A stretch of DNA of 64,000 nucleotides. It comes from CAWBCI01 sp963787195. GTDB lineage: Bacteria > Bacteroidota > Bacteroidia > Bacteroidales > JAGOPY01. How positions within the stretch are numbered: the stretch's first letter is position 1; each line of letters opens with the position of its first letter. The stretch lies in NCBI GenBank assembly GCA_963787195.1, contig CAWBCI010000040.1, positions 1 to 64,000 of the forward strand. The letters run 5' to 3'. The position numbers were made by a program, and so were the translations under genes. Below are positions 35,600 through 44,645 of this stretch, in pieces. The notes below the pieces were generated by a model. The model was not told the DNA's origin. It was given only the letters and a program-made list of their open reading frames with translations, and made no database searches.

Positions 35600-35980
35600 T
35601 CACTTCATTAACAACTCCAGGCGTTCAAGGCGCTCATTTAACTGCTGGTTTTGCTTTTCCAACTTTTTATTTATTTCCTGCTGTTGTTTATTTACTTCAA
35701 TAAGCAGGGCCGTTATTTTTGAATAATCCACCGATTTATAACCTTCGGCGTCGGTTGAAACTATTTCGGGTAGCACTTCTTCGATTTCCTGCGCAAGTAC
35801 ACCCACCTGCAAGGACTGATCCTCTCCATCTTTCCAGTTAAAATAATAACCATGGATGGCCTCCAGTTTTTCGATTGGCTTATCAATTTCTTTGAGGTTT
35901 GTTTTTAAACGGGCATCAGAAAACATATACCAGCCATTTGCCCTGGCTTCGCTTCCATCGCCAGCATTACCGACTTGCAA
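35600..35980 (-). CDS. Peptidase_S74 domain, C-terminal fragment of a frameshifted surface protein
   Basis: A 126-residue frame that is the 3' end of the gene starting at 38541. It contains the intramolecular chaperone (Peptidase_S74) domain: FSDARLKTNLKEI with the Ser and Lys of the self-cleavage dyad, HGYYFNWKDGEDQS, VGVLAQEIEEVLPEI and SVDYSKITALLIEV, then a coiled coil (QQQEINKKLEKQNQQLNERL). In known phage and bacterial fibres this domain folds the trimer and cuts itself off. Deleting one T at plus-strand 36026-36027 joins it to the upstream frame through GDGNLGAGTINPLYRLQVG. Confidence 0.8.
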   Translation of the reverse strand: MQVGNAGDGSEARANGWYMFSDARLKTNLKEIDKPIEKLEAIHGYYFNWKDGEDQSLQVGVLAQEIEEVLPEIVSTDAEGYKSVDYSKITALLIEVNKQQQEINKKLEKQNQQLNERLERLELLMK

Positions 35981-38264
35981 GCGATATAATGGATTTATTG
36001 TTCCGGCACCCAGGTTTCCATCCCCTTACAACCACATTTCCACCTTTGTACAAAAACAAATAGCCGGAATCGGAATTGTAACCAAAAGTACAGCCATAAG
36101 CTCCACTTTTATTAATCCCGATAGCAGAAATGCCTGAGCTGCCATCCAGAGTTACCAGGGCAGCACCGGAAGAGTTCTTTACCAATACATTCCCTCTCAC
36201 ATCCAGTTTTTGAGTAGGGGTACTGGTTCCTATTCCGACATTATCGCTGATATACATCCTGCCAGAAAAATATCCCGCATAATTTCCTGACCCGTTTACT
36301 GAGCTAAACACACCAAAATGCGTTCCCCCGGCTGATTCGGCAATATAACTATAACTGCCATATTTTGGACCAGACCCGGTACCGGTTAAATAATTATAAA
36401 TACCCACATGCTGACCGTTTGAAGTGTTATCTATCTGCTGATAGCTTCCATATAGATCTCCTGAACCAGCTCCAGAGAGTAGATTATAAGAAGTAGCATG
36501 GTTACCTGAGCCTGTATTATCAATCAGTTGATAGCTTGCATACTGTTTTCCCGAACCCGAGCCAGTGAGTTTATTGTATGTGGCATAATGATCTCCAACT
36601 CCTGAATTATCAATTAGCTGAGTATTTCCATATTGCCCTCCGGAACCCGTTCCGGTCAAATAGTTAAATGAACCATAGTGGTTACTAATCCCGGTATTGT
36701 CAATCTCTGTATAACTGCCATATTGTTTACCTGTACCTGCGCCTGTCATTGAAATTGCAGCACCAACATGGCTGAGGCTACTGATACTGCTATTTGTAAT
36801 ATAAAGTGTGGAATCGGAAGATGAATTCTGGATTTGCAACTTTGTTGTAGGCGACGTTGTTCCAATGCCTATTTTTCCAGTACTTAAATTTCCATACAAT
36901 ACTCCGCCAAGATACAATTGGTTAGAAGCAGTTGCAGATGGGGCATCCAGTTCGGTTCCGATAATGATGTTATTTGTACCACTGGTTATGTTTTGACCTG
37001 CGTTAGTCCCAATCCCAATATTATTACTTCCTGATACTGAAAAAAGTGCTTTATAACCAATGGCTGTATTTGAGCTACCATTGACATTCAATCTTAAACT
37101 TTCAGTTCCCAGAGAACTGTTGTTGATACCAATTTGGTTGTCATGGCTTGACCAATTTCCAACTGCGGTATTTGCGCTGCCTGTCGTATTGGCATTTAGC
37201 GATTGATTTCCAAATGCGGTGTTTGAACTTGCGGTATTCACATAAAGGGCATAAGATCCAGTTGCTGTATTGTTGGCTCCATCCTGATTGGCAGCTAAGG
37301 CATTTGTTCCGATAGCCGTATTGCTGGTACCTATTGTATTACTGTATAATGAGTTAAATCCAACCGCAGTATTTGATCTTCCTTTGGTATTTGTATACAA
37401 TGACTTAGATCCTATGGCAGTATTTTTACTTCCTTCAACTCCGAACGCCCCCAATCCATTGTTAAATAAAGCCGAATCGCCAACGGCAACCAGGTTGCTG
37501 ATGACTGTATTTTGATAAAGTGCTTTGGAGCCAAGTGAAACATTTGAGTTCCCGGTAGTATTTTTAAAAGAAGCATAGTAGCCTAAGGCTGTATTGGATG
37601 TACCCGAAATATTGCTCCCAAGGCTCCCACTGCCAAAAGAAGAGTTATCACTACCTGTTGTATTATGATGCATTGACCATGTACCTACTGATGAGTTTGA
37701 ATTTCCGGAGGTATTGGCGTAAAGCGCCTGATCACCTAGTGCGGAATTGCCACTTCCAGTATTTTGGTACAAAGCGTAGGATCCGTTTGCTGTATTATTA
37801 TCTCCTGTTACATTCAGAGTCAATGCCTTAGTCCCTGTTGCGGTGTTGCTATTGCCGGATATATTGCTTGTAAGTGATAAATATCCTATAGCTGTATTAT
37901 ACGTTCCGGTTGTATTGGCAAACAATGATTTTGACCCAATCGCCGTGTTAAAGTATCCATCATACAGGTATGCTCCCAGTCCGTTGTTGTACAAAGCCGA
38001 GTCACCAATGGCAACAAGATAAGGTATGACAGTATTTTGGTAAAGAGCCTTGACACCTATTGCCACATTTCCTATGCCGCTACTGTTATGATACAAAGCA
38101 AAACTGCCCATAGCAGAATTACCCGATCCGAGCGTATTATATGCCATACTGTAATTTCCAAGCGATACATTGTTATTACCACTGCTAATAGGACCCGAGG
38201 CTACACCGAGGTAAACACTGGTCTCTGCAGTCTTACCATCGTAGAGATCATTTATTGAAAACAC
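35967..38264 (-). CDS. YadA-head-like repeat protein, middle part of a gene with two frameshifts
   Basis: The central frame of one broken gene (35600-38541, about 979 residues if two single-base insertions at 38340 and 36026-36027 are removed). Its first half is 17-residue repeats of the NTAxGxxALxxNTxG type, forming a left-handed beta-roll like the YadA head, with interruptions reading VAIGDSALYNN. Its second part holds about four copies of a different 30-residue repeat (LTGSGSGKQYASYQLIDNTG then SGNHATSYN), followed by GTSTPTQKLDVRGNVLV before the S74 domain. The frame is in phase from about 38340, so VYQTDSSPGFYYFDGTSW belongs to it upstream of the first ATG. Expected to be a trimeric surface fibre; the frameshifts may be errors or decay. 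Confidence 0.75.
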   Translation of the reverse strand: MFSINDLYDGKTAETSVYLGVASGPISSGNNNVSLGNYSMAYNTLGSGNSAMGSFALYHNSSGIGNVAIGVKALYQNTVIPYLVAIGDSALYNNGLGAYLYDGYFNTAIGSKSLFANTTGTYNTAIGYLSLTSNISGNSNTATGTKALTLNVTGDNNTANGSYALYQNTGSGNSALGDQALYANTSGNSNSSVGTWSMHHNTTGSDNSSFGSGSLGSNISGTSNTALGYYASFKNTTGNSNVSLGSKALYQNTVISNLVAVGDSALFNNGLGAFGVEGSKNTAIGSKSLYTNTKGRSNTAVGFNSLYSNTIGTSNTAIGTNALAANQDGANNTATGSYALYVNTASSNTAFGNQSLNANTTGSANTAVGNWSSHDNQIGINNSSLGTESLRLNVNGSSNTAIGYKALFSVSGSNNIGIGTNAGQNITSGTNNIIIGTELDAPSATASNQLYLGGVLYGNLSTGKIGIGTTSPTTKLQIQNSSSDSTLYITNSSISSLSHVGAAISMTGAGTGKQYGSYTEIDNTGISNHYGSFNYLTGTGSGGQYGNTQLIDNSGVGDHYATYNKLTGSGSGKQYASYQLIDNTGSGNHATSYNLLSGAGSGDLYGSYQQIDNTSNGQHVGIYNYLTGTGSGPKYGSYSYIAESAGGTHFGVFSSVNGSGNYAGYFSGRMYISDNVGIGTSTPTQKLDVRGNVLVKNSSGAALVTLDGSSGISAIGINKSGAYGCTFGYNSDSGYLFLYKGGNVVVRGWKPGCRNNKSIISLASR

Positions 38265-38316
38265 TCCCGCTCCAATCAGTTTCCATGAAGTTCCGTCAAA
38301 ATAATAAAATCCGGGA

Positions 38317-38541
38317 CTACTGTCTGTCTGGTAGACCAGTAAGGCCTTCTACAGGGCTTGCAATATTAATCCGATCTGACTCAATCATCCGCGGGATAAG
38401 GATGCCGGAAGTGTTAGACGACACATCAAGCATAGCAGAATTATTTGGGGCAGCACCTGATGTATTGATTGCAACCTGGCTGGTTGCTGTTGAATAGATA
38501 ACAATAAATACCAGGCAAAATAACATTGAAAGTTTAGTCAT
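38317..38541 (-). CDS. signal peptide and N-terminal fragment of the frameshifted S74 protein
   Basis: A 74-residue frame, MTKLSMLFCLVFIVIYSTATS then QVAINTSGAAPNNSAMLDVSS, the standard start of the S74 proteins in this cluster. After GLTGLPDRQ it stops. Removing one base at plus-strand 38340 turns this into GLLVYQTDSSPGFYYFDGTSW, the expected continuation, in the frame of the next fragment. Confidence 0.8.
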   Translation of the reverse strand: MTKLSMLFCLVFIVIYSTATSQVAINTSGAAPNNSAMLDVSSNTSGILIPRMIESDRINIASPVEGLTGLPDRQ

Positions 38542-38673
38542 AATCTTTGTAATAAAAGGTTATTATTATTTAATGTTAAGATGAAATTAAATATTCAGAT
38601 CTATAAATATATGAAAGATAGTGAAGACTATCTTTTTCTTTGGAAGAATTTTATTGATATTGAAGCCATTAAA

Positions 38674-41600
38674 TCATTTTTTCAAACTTTCTATTTCCTT
38701 TTTCAGTTGTTCGATAATACTATTTTGTTTTTCTATCATTGCCTGTTGTTCCTGAACCGCCTTCACCAGCGGCACCACAAATTCAGCATAACGTAGTGAG
38801 AAAAGTTCGTTTTCATTTTCAGGAATGTCCACACCGCTAAAGTCAAAATTTGTCTCTTTTGCTGCCTCTGCAACTTCCTGAGCCAGGAAACCTGTCATCC
38901 TTTTTTGTTCTATGTCGTATTTTCCGGGCCAGTCTTCGGTTTCCTTATCGCCGGATGCCATCCGGTTTTGATTGTGGATGTTCAGATTGTAAGTAACAGG
39001 CTTGAGTTTCATTACAAAATCCAAACCGGGCACATCCTGCCTGATGTTTTCCTTGATGCGTTCGTCGCTGTATATGCTCCAACCCACCTGCCCGCCAATC
39101 CAACCCACGCTTGAATTTCCAATTTCTACACGGTTAGATGGATTAGTCACCCCCGTACCGACTGAAAACCCGATCCCCGTATAATTGGAATAAACAGTTG
39201 TTCCATAGGGCCAGCCATTATCCCCGATAACAGTGTTGCCATTGCCACTGGTCAGGTTGTGCAAAGCCCAGCGTCCGACCGCGGTATTATCGTTTCCTGT
39301 GCTGCTTTGCAATGCCTGGTAACCATTGGCCGTATTATTGATTCCAGAGCCGATGGTAGAAAGCGACTGAACGCCTATGGCCGTATTGTTGCTTCCGGAC
39401 GAAACTGCATACAGAGCCTTGTCGCCAATAGCCGTGTTATAGTTTCCGCCGGTAATGGAAAAGATTGCCTGGTAACCCAGGGCGGTATTGTTATTCCCTG
39501 TATTGTTTGAAGGAGTTTCTGAGCCGCGCAATGCCTCAAATCCGACTGCAACATTATAGTTCGTAAAACCGGTCTGGGAATTGTTGGCATAGTACATGGC
39601 ATTGAAACCTATTGCTATAGCATTGTTCCCTGCTTTGTTACTAAATAGGGCGTTTGATCCTATGGCTGTATTTTTATATCCCGTGCTCAGTTGTAATGAC
39701 CGATAGCCTAAAGATGTATTGTCACTACCAATAGAATTATAATAAAGTGAATAATAGCCAACAGCAACATTTCCATTTCCGCCGGTATTGGAATGGAGGG
39801 ATCCATCCCCATTGGCCGTATTATAATGTCCGTAATTGTTTGAAAAAAGTGCATTATAACCTGAAGCTGTGTTAGAAGAGCCACTGTTGTTGGAATAAAG
39901 TGCCTGGCTTCCTATTGCTGTATTTTCATTTCCTGCATTATTAAAATAAAGCGCTTCCCTGCCTATGGCCGTATTACCACCACCTAATACATTGGTAAAC
40001 AAAGCACTGGAACCCACCGCAACATTGTCGGATTGAATGTTGTTATAAAGTGCAGAATCGCCAATGGCTACATTGTAACTTCCTGATACATTGTTGGAAA
40101 GTGCATAATATCCAAAAGATGCATTGGAATTCCCTGTACTATTGTAATAAAGTGACCCACCTCCAATTGACGTATTGTAATCACCTGTAGTATTGCTCCT
40201 GAGTGAAAAAGTGCCGATGGCGTTATTTTCTTTTCCTGAAATATTATATGCTAATGCCCCAAATCCAATAGCAGCATTATCCCATCCGGTCTCATTTAAC
40301 CAAAGTGCATTACAACCTATAGCTGTATTTGTAGTTCCACTGGTGTTAAATTGAAGTGCATACATACCAATTGCTGTATTCCATACGCCATGTGTGTTTA
40401 AGAACATTGCTTTTGAGCCTATGGCCACATTTCCCGAATCAAGGCTATAGTAAAGCGCCGAATCTCCTATGGCCACATTATTTCTACCAGATACATTGCT
40501 AAAAAGCGCATTTGACCCTAATGCAGTATTGCTGTACCCAGTGCTATTTAACATAAGTGCCTGCATTCCAACAGCAGTATTGTTGATTCCGGTGGTGTTA
40601 GCAAGAAGGGCATTCATACCGTTTGCCGTATTATTCTCTCCTAAGGTATTGTTGCTAAGTGCTGAGGCTCCTGTTGCTGTATTAGCGTTTCCTGTTTCAT
40701 TTTTATACAGAGCATGCATCCCAATACCCGTATTGTTGCTACCCTCAGAATTGGTAAAAAGTGCTCCTGTTCCACTTGCGGTATTGTAATCTCCTCCTAC
40801 ATTTGAATAAAGTGCTTCCATCCCATTGGCCGTATTCCATACACCGTTAGTATTTGAGTAAAGTGCTTTTGAACCAATTGCCACATTTCCGGATTCCAGA
40901 TTATTAAAAAGTGCCGAATCACCTATGGCTACTACATTACTTACAGTTTGCCCCAGTGAAGCAGCACTTGCTCCAACAGCAACATTGGAATAGCCGCTGG
41001 TGTTTTCAATAAGTGCTCCAGCTCCATTGGCAGTGTTATTGCTTCCCGTGGTGTTTTCATAAAGTGCTGCTACACCAGTGGCCGTATTATTATTTCCTGA
41101 AGTATTCAGAAAAAGTGCCTGTGTACCACTGGCCGTATTGAAATCACCCGTTGTACTGTTCAATGACATTAAACCTATTGCAGTATTTCCATCGCCAGTT
41201 GTGTTTGCCAATAAACTCTGGTAACCAATGGCTGTGTTGAAAATTCCGGTGAAAATATCTTTTCCGGCCTCAAAACCTATAAAGATGTTGTCGCCTAGAG
41301 GCTCAATGCGCTTTTCAGTGATCTGGAAAGATGGAGTAATGGCATTGCCCGAGTAAAACCGGATGATGTTATCGCCCCCTTCATCCACCGTTACTTTGGT
41401 GTCTCCATCAGCATCAGATAGTGCTGAATTGTTGTTGGTGGCGATGAGTTCCTTCCAGCCGGGTGCCAGGCCTTCATAAAACCAGAAACTTTTGGTATCG
41501 GTGTCGAAAACCAGTAATCCGTTGGCGGGTGAAGATATGTTGGTTCGCTGTGTGCTTGTCAGGCGGGGAATGAGCATTCCGGTGCTTGTGGATTGCACGT

Positions 41601-41721
41601 CCAGCATGGATGATGCGTCCGGTGAATTGCCATCAGTATTGATGGCTACCTGGGTGAAAGCCTTTGTGTTTGCCAGGAGGAAAAATATTATAAAAAGTAT
41701 AGTTGTAGTTTTCATTGCCAT
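38674..41721 (-). CDS. giant YadA-head-like protein with C-terminal Peptidase_S74 domain
   Basis: A 1015-residue exported protein (signal KTTTILFIIFFLLANTKAF, then TQVAINTDG). Residues about 20-120 are the common N-domain (MLDVQSTSTGMLIPRLT, FWFYEGLAPGWKEL). Residues about 150-850 are dozens of 17-residue repeats (FNTASGTQALFLNTSGN, NNTATGVAALYENTTGS). A cap follows (NGWPYGTTVYSNYTGIG and IGGQVGWSIYSDERIKENI), then the S74 chaperone domain with the Ser-Lys pair in SDERIK, MTGFLAQEVAEAA and LRYAEFVVPLVKAV, and a final coiled coil. By analogy with phage fibres it should trimerise and may cut itself at SDERIK. Its start overlaps the upstream paralogue's stop as TAATG. Confidence 0.85.
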   Translation of the reverse strand: MAMKTTTILFIIFFLLANTKAFTQVAINTDGNSPDASSMLDVQSTSTGMLIPRLTSTQRTNISSPANGLLVFDTDTKSFWFYEGLAPGWKELIATNNNSALSDADGDTKVTVDEGGDNIIRFYSGNAITPSFQITEKRIEPLGDNIFIGFEAGKDIFTGIFNTAIGYQSLLANTTGDGNTAIGLMSLNSTTGDFNTASGTQALFLNTSGNNNTATGVAALYENTTGSNNTANGAGALIENTSGYSNVAVGASAASLGQTVSNVVAIGDSALFNNLESGNVAIGSKALYSNTNGVWNTANGMEALYSNVGGDYNTASGTGALFTNSEGSNNTGIGMHALYKNETGNANTATGASALSNNTLGENNTANGMNALLANTTGINNTAVGMQALMLNSTGYSNTALGSNALFSNVSGRNNVAIGDSALYYSLDSGNVAIGSKAMFLNTHGVWNTAIGMYALQFNTSGTTNTAIGCNALWLNETGWDNAAIGFGALAYNISGKENNAIGTFSLRSNTTGDYNTSIGGGSLYYNSTGNSNASFGYYALSNNVSGSYNVAIGDSALYNNIQSDNVAVGSSALFTNVLGGGNTAIGREALYFNNAGNENTAIGSQALYSNNSGSSNTASGYNALFSNNYGHYNTANGDGSLHSNTGGNGNVAVGYYSLYYNSIGSDNTSLGYRSLQLSTGYKNTAIGSNALFSNKAGNNAIAIGFNAMYYANNSQTGFTNYNVAVGFEALRGSETPSNNTGNNNTALGYQAIFSITGGNYNTAIGDKALYAVSSGSNNTAIGVQSLSTIGSGINNTANGYQALQSSTGNDNTAVGRWALHNLTSGNGNTVIGDNGWPYGTTVYSNYTGIGFSVGTGVTNPSNRVEIGNSSVGWIGGQVGWSIYSDERIKENIRQDVPGLDFVMKLKPVTYNLNIHNQNRMASGDKETEDWPGKYDIEQKRMTGFLAQEVAEAAKETNFDFSGVDIPENENELFSLRYAEFVVPLVKAVQEQQAMIEKQNSIIEQLKKEIESLKK

Positions 41722-44597
41722 TATTTTTTAGAGTTGTTTTCCAACTGCTCAATACGTTTTTTCAGATCCTCATTTTCCTGCTTGAGCTCCTGAACGGCTT
41801 TCACCAATGGCACCACAAACTCGGCATAGCGCAATGAATAAAGCTCGTTTTCATTTTCAGGTATGTCCACACCGCTAAAGTCAAAATTTGTCTCTTTAGC
41901 AGCTTTGGCCACATCCTGTGCCAGGAAACCGGTCATGCGTTTTTGTTCTATGTCGAATTTACCGGGCCAGTCTTTGCTTTCTTTCCCGCCATAAGCCATC
42001 TGGTTTTGCTTGTGGATATTCAGCTTGTAGCTAACGGGTTTGAGTTTCATAACGAAATCCAGGCCGGGCACATCCTGCCGTATGTTTTCCTTGATGCGTT
42101 CATCGCTGTATGTGCTCCAACCCACCTGGCCGCCAATCCAGACTACACTTGTATTTCCTATTTCCACATGGTTTGTAGGATCCGCAATACTAGTCCCTAC
42201 ATTATACCCTATACCTGTGTAATTTGAGTAAATTGTGGTTCCAAAAGGCCAGCCATTGTCGCCAATCACTGTGTTGCCATTGCCACTGCTAAGATTGTAG
42301 AGAGCCCACCGGCCCACTGCAGTATTGTCATTCCCGGTATTATTATATAAAGCCTGAAATCCGGTAGCGCTATTATAATACCCATTAACGTTATTATATA
42401 GTGCTTTTGAGCCAATCGCCACATTTCCGGATTCCTTGTTTTTCCATAGAGCCTGGTTTCCTACCGCAATATTAAATGAACCGGTATTATTCCTTTCCAA
42501 TGCGCTGTCGCCAACACCTATGTTGCAAACTCCCGTATAGTTAGAGGAAAGGGCATTTAATCCATATGCATTGTTACTTGAGCCAGTTGTATTAAGTGCC
42601 AATGCACTTCTTCCATAAGCCGAATTACCTGATCCTGTTGTATTTTGCTGCAAGGAAAAATGACCCGTTGCTACATTATCGCTCCCTGTAGTATTGTTAA
42701 ATTGGGCAAAATATCCTATAGCGATATTTCGGGTGCTTTGATACACATCCGCCCCGATTCCATTATTATATAAACTCGAATCGCCTATGGCAATAAGGAA
42801 GGCATGGTTTGTATCACTATGTAAAGCACCATTCCCAATAGCAATTTTAAAATCGCCCGATGTGTTTGAGAAAAGCGCCCCCGCACCTAATGCTATATTA
42901 TTGGTTCCAGTAGTATTAGAGAATGAGGCTTTTGATCCCACAGCAACATTGCCAGACTCCAGGTTGTTGAAAAGTGCCGAATCGCCAATGGCAACTACAT
43001 TGCTTTCAGTTAGCCCCTGCGATGCGGCTTTCACCCCAATAGCCACGTTGGAATATCCTGAAATGTTATTTTCCAGGGACCATGAACCCACGCTTACATT
43101 GTATGATCCGGAAGTGTCAGAAAAAGCAGAGTTATACCCAATAGCAACATTATAATTCGATTTTAAATTGCTGTATAATGCCTGGGTGCCGACGGCTGTG
43201 TTCCGTGATCCCCTATCATTGAAGAATAAACTATTGTACCCCAGTGCGGTATTCTCATAACCTGATACATTCCAGTATAGACTTCTGTATCCTGAGGCTG
43301 TGTTCTTTGACCCGGTATTATTCCATAACATCGAATAGGCGCCCAAAGCTGTATTATGGTTTCCTGTGGTATTTAAAGTAAGAGCCCAGGTTCCATTTGC
43401 TGTATTGAGTTCACCCGATAAGTTTTCGCTGAGTGCGTAATATCCTGTTGCTGTATTTTCATTGCCAGTGGTATCAGCATAGAGTGCTCTGTATCCTAAA
43501 GCGGTATTATTCGCTCCCCAGGTAAGTGAATAAAGTGCTAAAGCGCCTATTGCTGTGTTTCGTATGCTAGATTGATTCGAGTACAGGGCCCCATAGCCAT
43601 TGGCGGTATTGTAGGCTCCGGATGTATTCGAAATCAATGCCTCTGCCCCGGTTGCAGTATTATAAACTCCATTACTATTTGACCTAAGCGCCTGATAGCC
43701 TGTTGCGGTATTATACGATCCGGATGTATTTGATAACAGGGCTTTTGAGCCCACAGCTACATTAGCCAATGCCAGGTTGTTCATTAATGCGGAATCACCA
43801 ATAGCTACGATGTTACTTACAGTCTGCCCCATTGAAGCAGCGCTCGTTCCAATTGCAACATTGGAATAGCCGCTTGTATTTTCCAAAAGGGCCCCGATGC
43901 CCATGGCGGTATTATCGTTTCCTGTGGTATTTTCAAAAAGCGCCCCTGCACCGTTGGCTGTATTATAGTTTCCTGTAGTATTAAGAAAAAGGGCCCTGGC
44001 GCCACTGGCGGTATTGAAATCGCCCTGGTTACTGTCAAGGGCCATGGCCCCTATTGCCGTATTTCCGGCGCCAACTAAATTGGCCCTTAAAGTCTGGTAA
44101 CCAAAACCTGTGTTAAAAATCCCCAGAGAATTGTCTTTTCCCGACTCAAATCCCATCAGAGTGTTCTCACCAATGGGCTCAATCCGGTTTTTGAAAATTC
44201 TGAATGACTCATTGCTCAAATCCCCGATATAAATCTTGATTATATCATCATCCGGATCCAAACCATTACCTGTAGTGATACGCGTATCAAAATCAAAATC
44301 GGCAATTTCATAAGCAAATTCACTGGTGAGGTAGTTCCATTTTCCGGATTTGTAGTAAAGGAAACTTTGAACATCCGTGGCATAGATTAACAAGCCCTCA
44401 GCCGGGTTCGAAATGGCAAAGGCTTCTACTACCGTCATTCGTGGCACCAACAGCCCCTGTGTGCTTGAATTTACATCCAGGATGGCCGATGGATCGGGAC
44501 TTGAACTGTCATTGTTGATGGCTACCTGGGCGAAAATGCTAATGCTCACCAGGAGGAAAAATGTTATTAATAACAGGCTTGTATTTTTCATTGTCAT
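41721..44597 (-). CDS. giant YadA-head-like protein with C-terminal Peptidase_S74 domain
   Basis: A 958-residue paralogue with a signal peptide (NTSLLLITFFLLVSISIFAQ). The N-domain (GLLVPRMTVVEAFAISNPAEG, VQSFLYYKSGKWNYLTSEF) is nearly that of the upstream gene. The C-terminal cap and S74 domain (NGWPFGTTIYSNYTGIG, SDERIKENIRQDVPGLDFV, MTGFLAQDVAKAA) are nearly those of the downstream gene. It is therefore a mosaic of its two neighbours. The middle is dozens of 17-residue NTAxGxxALxxNTxG repeats. It ends in a coiled coil (LKQENEDLKKRIEQLENN). Stop and next start share TAATG, so the genes should be translationally coupled. Predicted trimeric surface fibre. Confidence 0.85.
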   Translation of the reverse strand: MTMKNTSLLLITFFLLVSISIFAQVAINNDSSSPDPSAILDVNSSTQGLLVPRMTVVEAFAISNPAEGLLIYATDVQSFLYYKSGKWNYLTSEFAYEIADFDFDTRITTGNGLDPDDDIIKIYIGDLSNESFRIFKNRIEPIGENTLMGFESGKDNSLGIFNTGFGYQTLRANLVGAGNTAIGAMALDSNQGDFNTASGARALFLNTTGNYNTANGAGALFENTTGNDNTAMGIGALLENTSGYSNVAIGTSAASMGQTVSNIVAIGDSALMNNLALANVAVGSKALLSNTSGSYNTATGYQALRSNSNGVYNTATGAEALISNTSGAYNTANGYGALYSNQSSIRNTAIGALALYSLTWGANNTALGYRALYADTTGNENTATGYYALSENLSGELNTANGTWALTLNTTGNHNTALGAYSMLWNNTGSKNTASGYRSLYWNVSGYENTALGYNSLFFNDRGSRNTAVGTQALYSNLKSNYNVAIGYNSAFSDTSGSYNVSVGSWSLENNISGYSNVAIGVKAASQGLTESNVVAIGDSALFNNLESGNVAVGSKASFSNTTGTNNIALGAGALFSNTSGDFKIAIGNGALHSDTNHAFLIAIGDSSLYNNGIGADVYQSTRNIAIGYFAQFNNTTGSDNVATGHFSLQQNTTGSGNSAYGRSALALNTTGSSNNAYGLNALSSNYTGVCNIGVGDSALERNNTGSFNIAVGNQALWKNKESGNVAIGSKALYNNVNGYYNSATGFQALYNNTGNDNTAVGRWALYNLSSGNGNTVIGDNGWPFGTTIYSNYTGIGYNVGTSIADPTNHVEIGNTSVVWIGGQVGWSTYSDERIKENIRQDVPGLDFVMKLKPVSYKLNIHKQNQMAYGGKESKDWPGKFDIEQKRMTGFLAQDVAKAAKETNFDFSGVDIPENENELYSLRYAEFVVPLVKAVQELKQENEDLKKRIEQLENNSKK

Positions 44598-44645
44598 TAT
44601 TTTTTAGCGTTGTTTTCCAAGAGTTCGATGCGTTTGATTAAGCAT

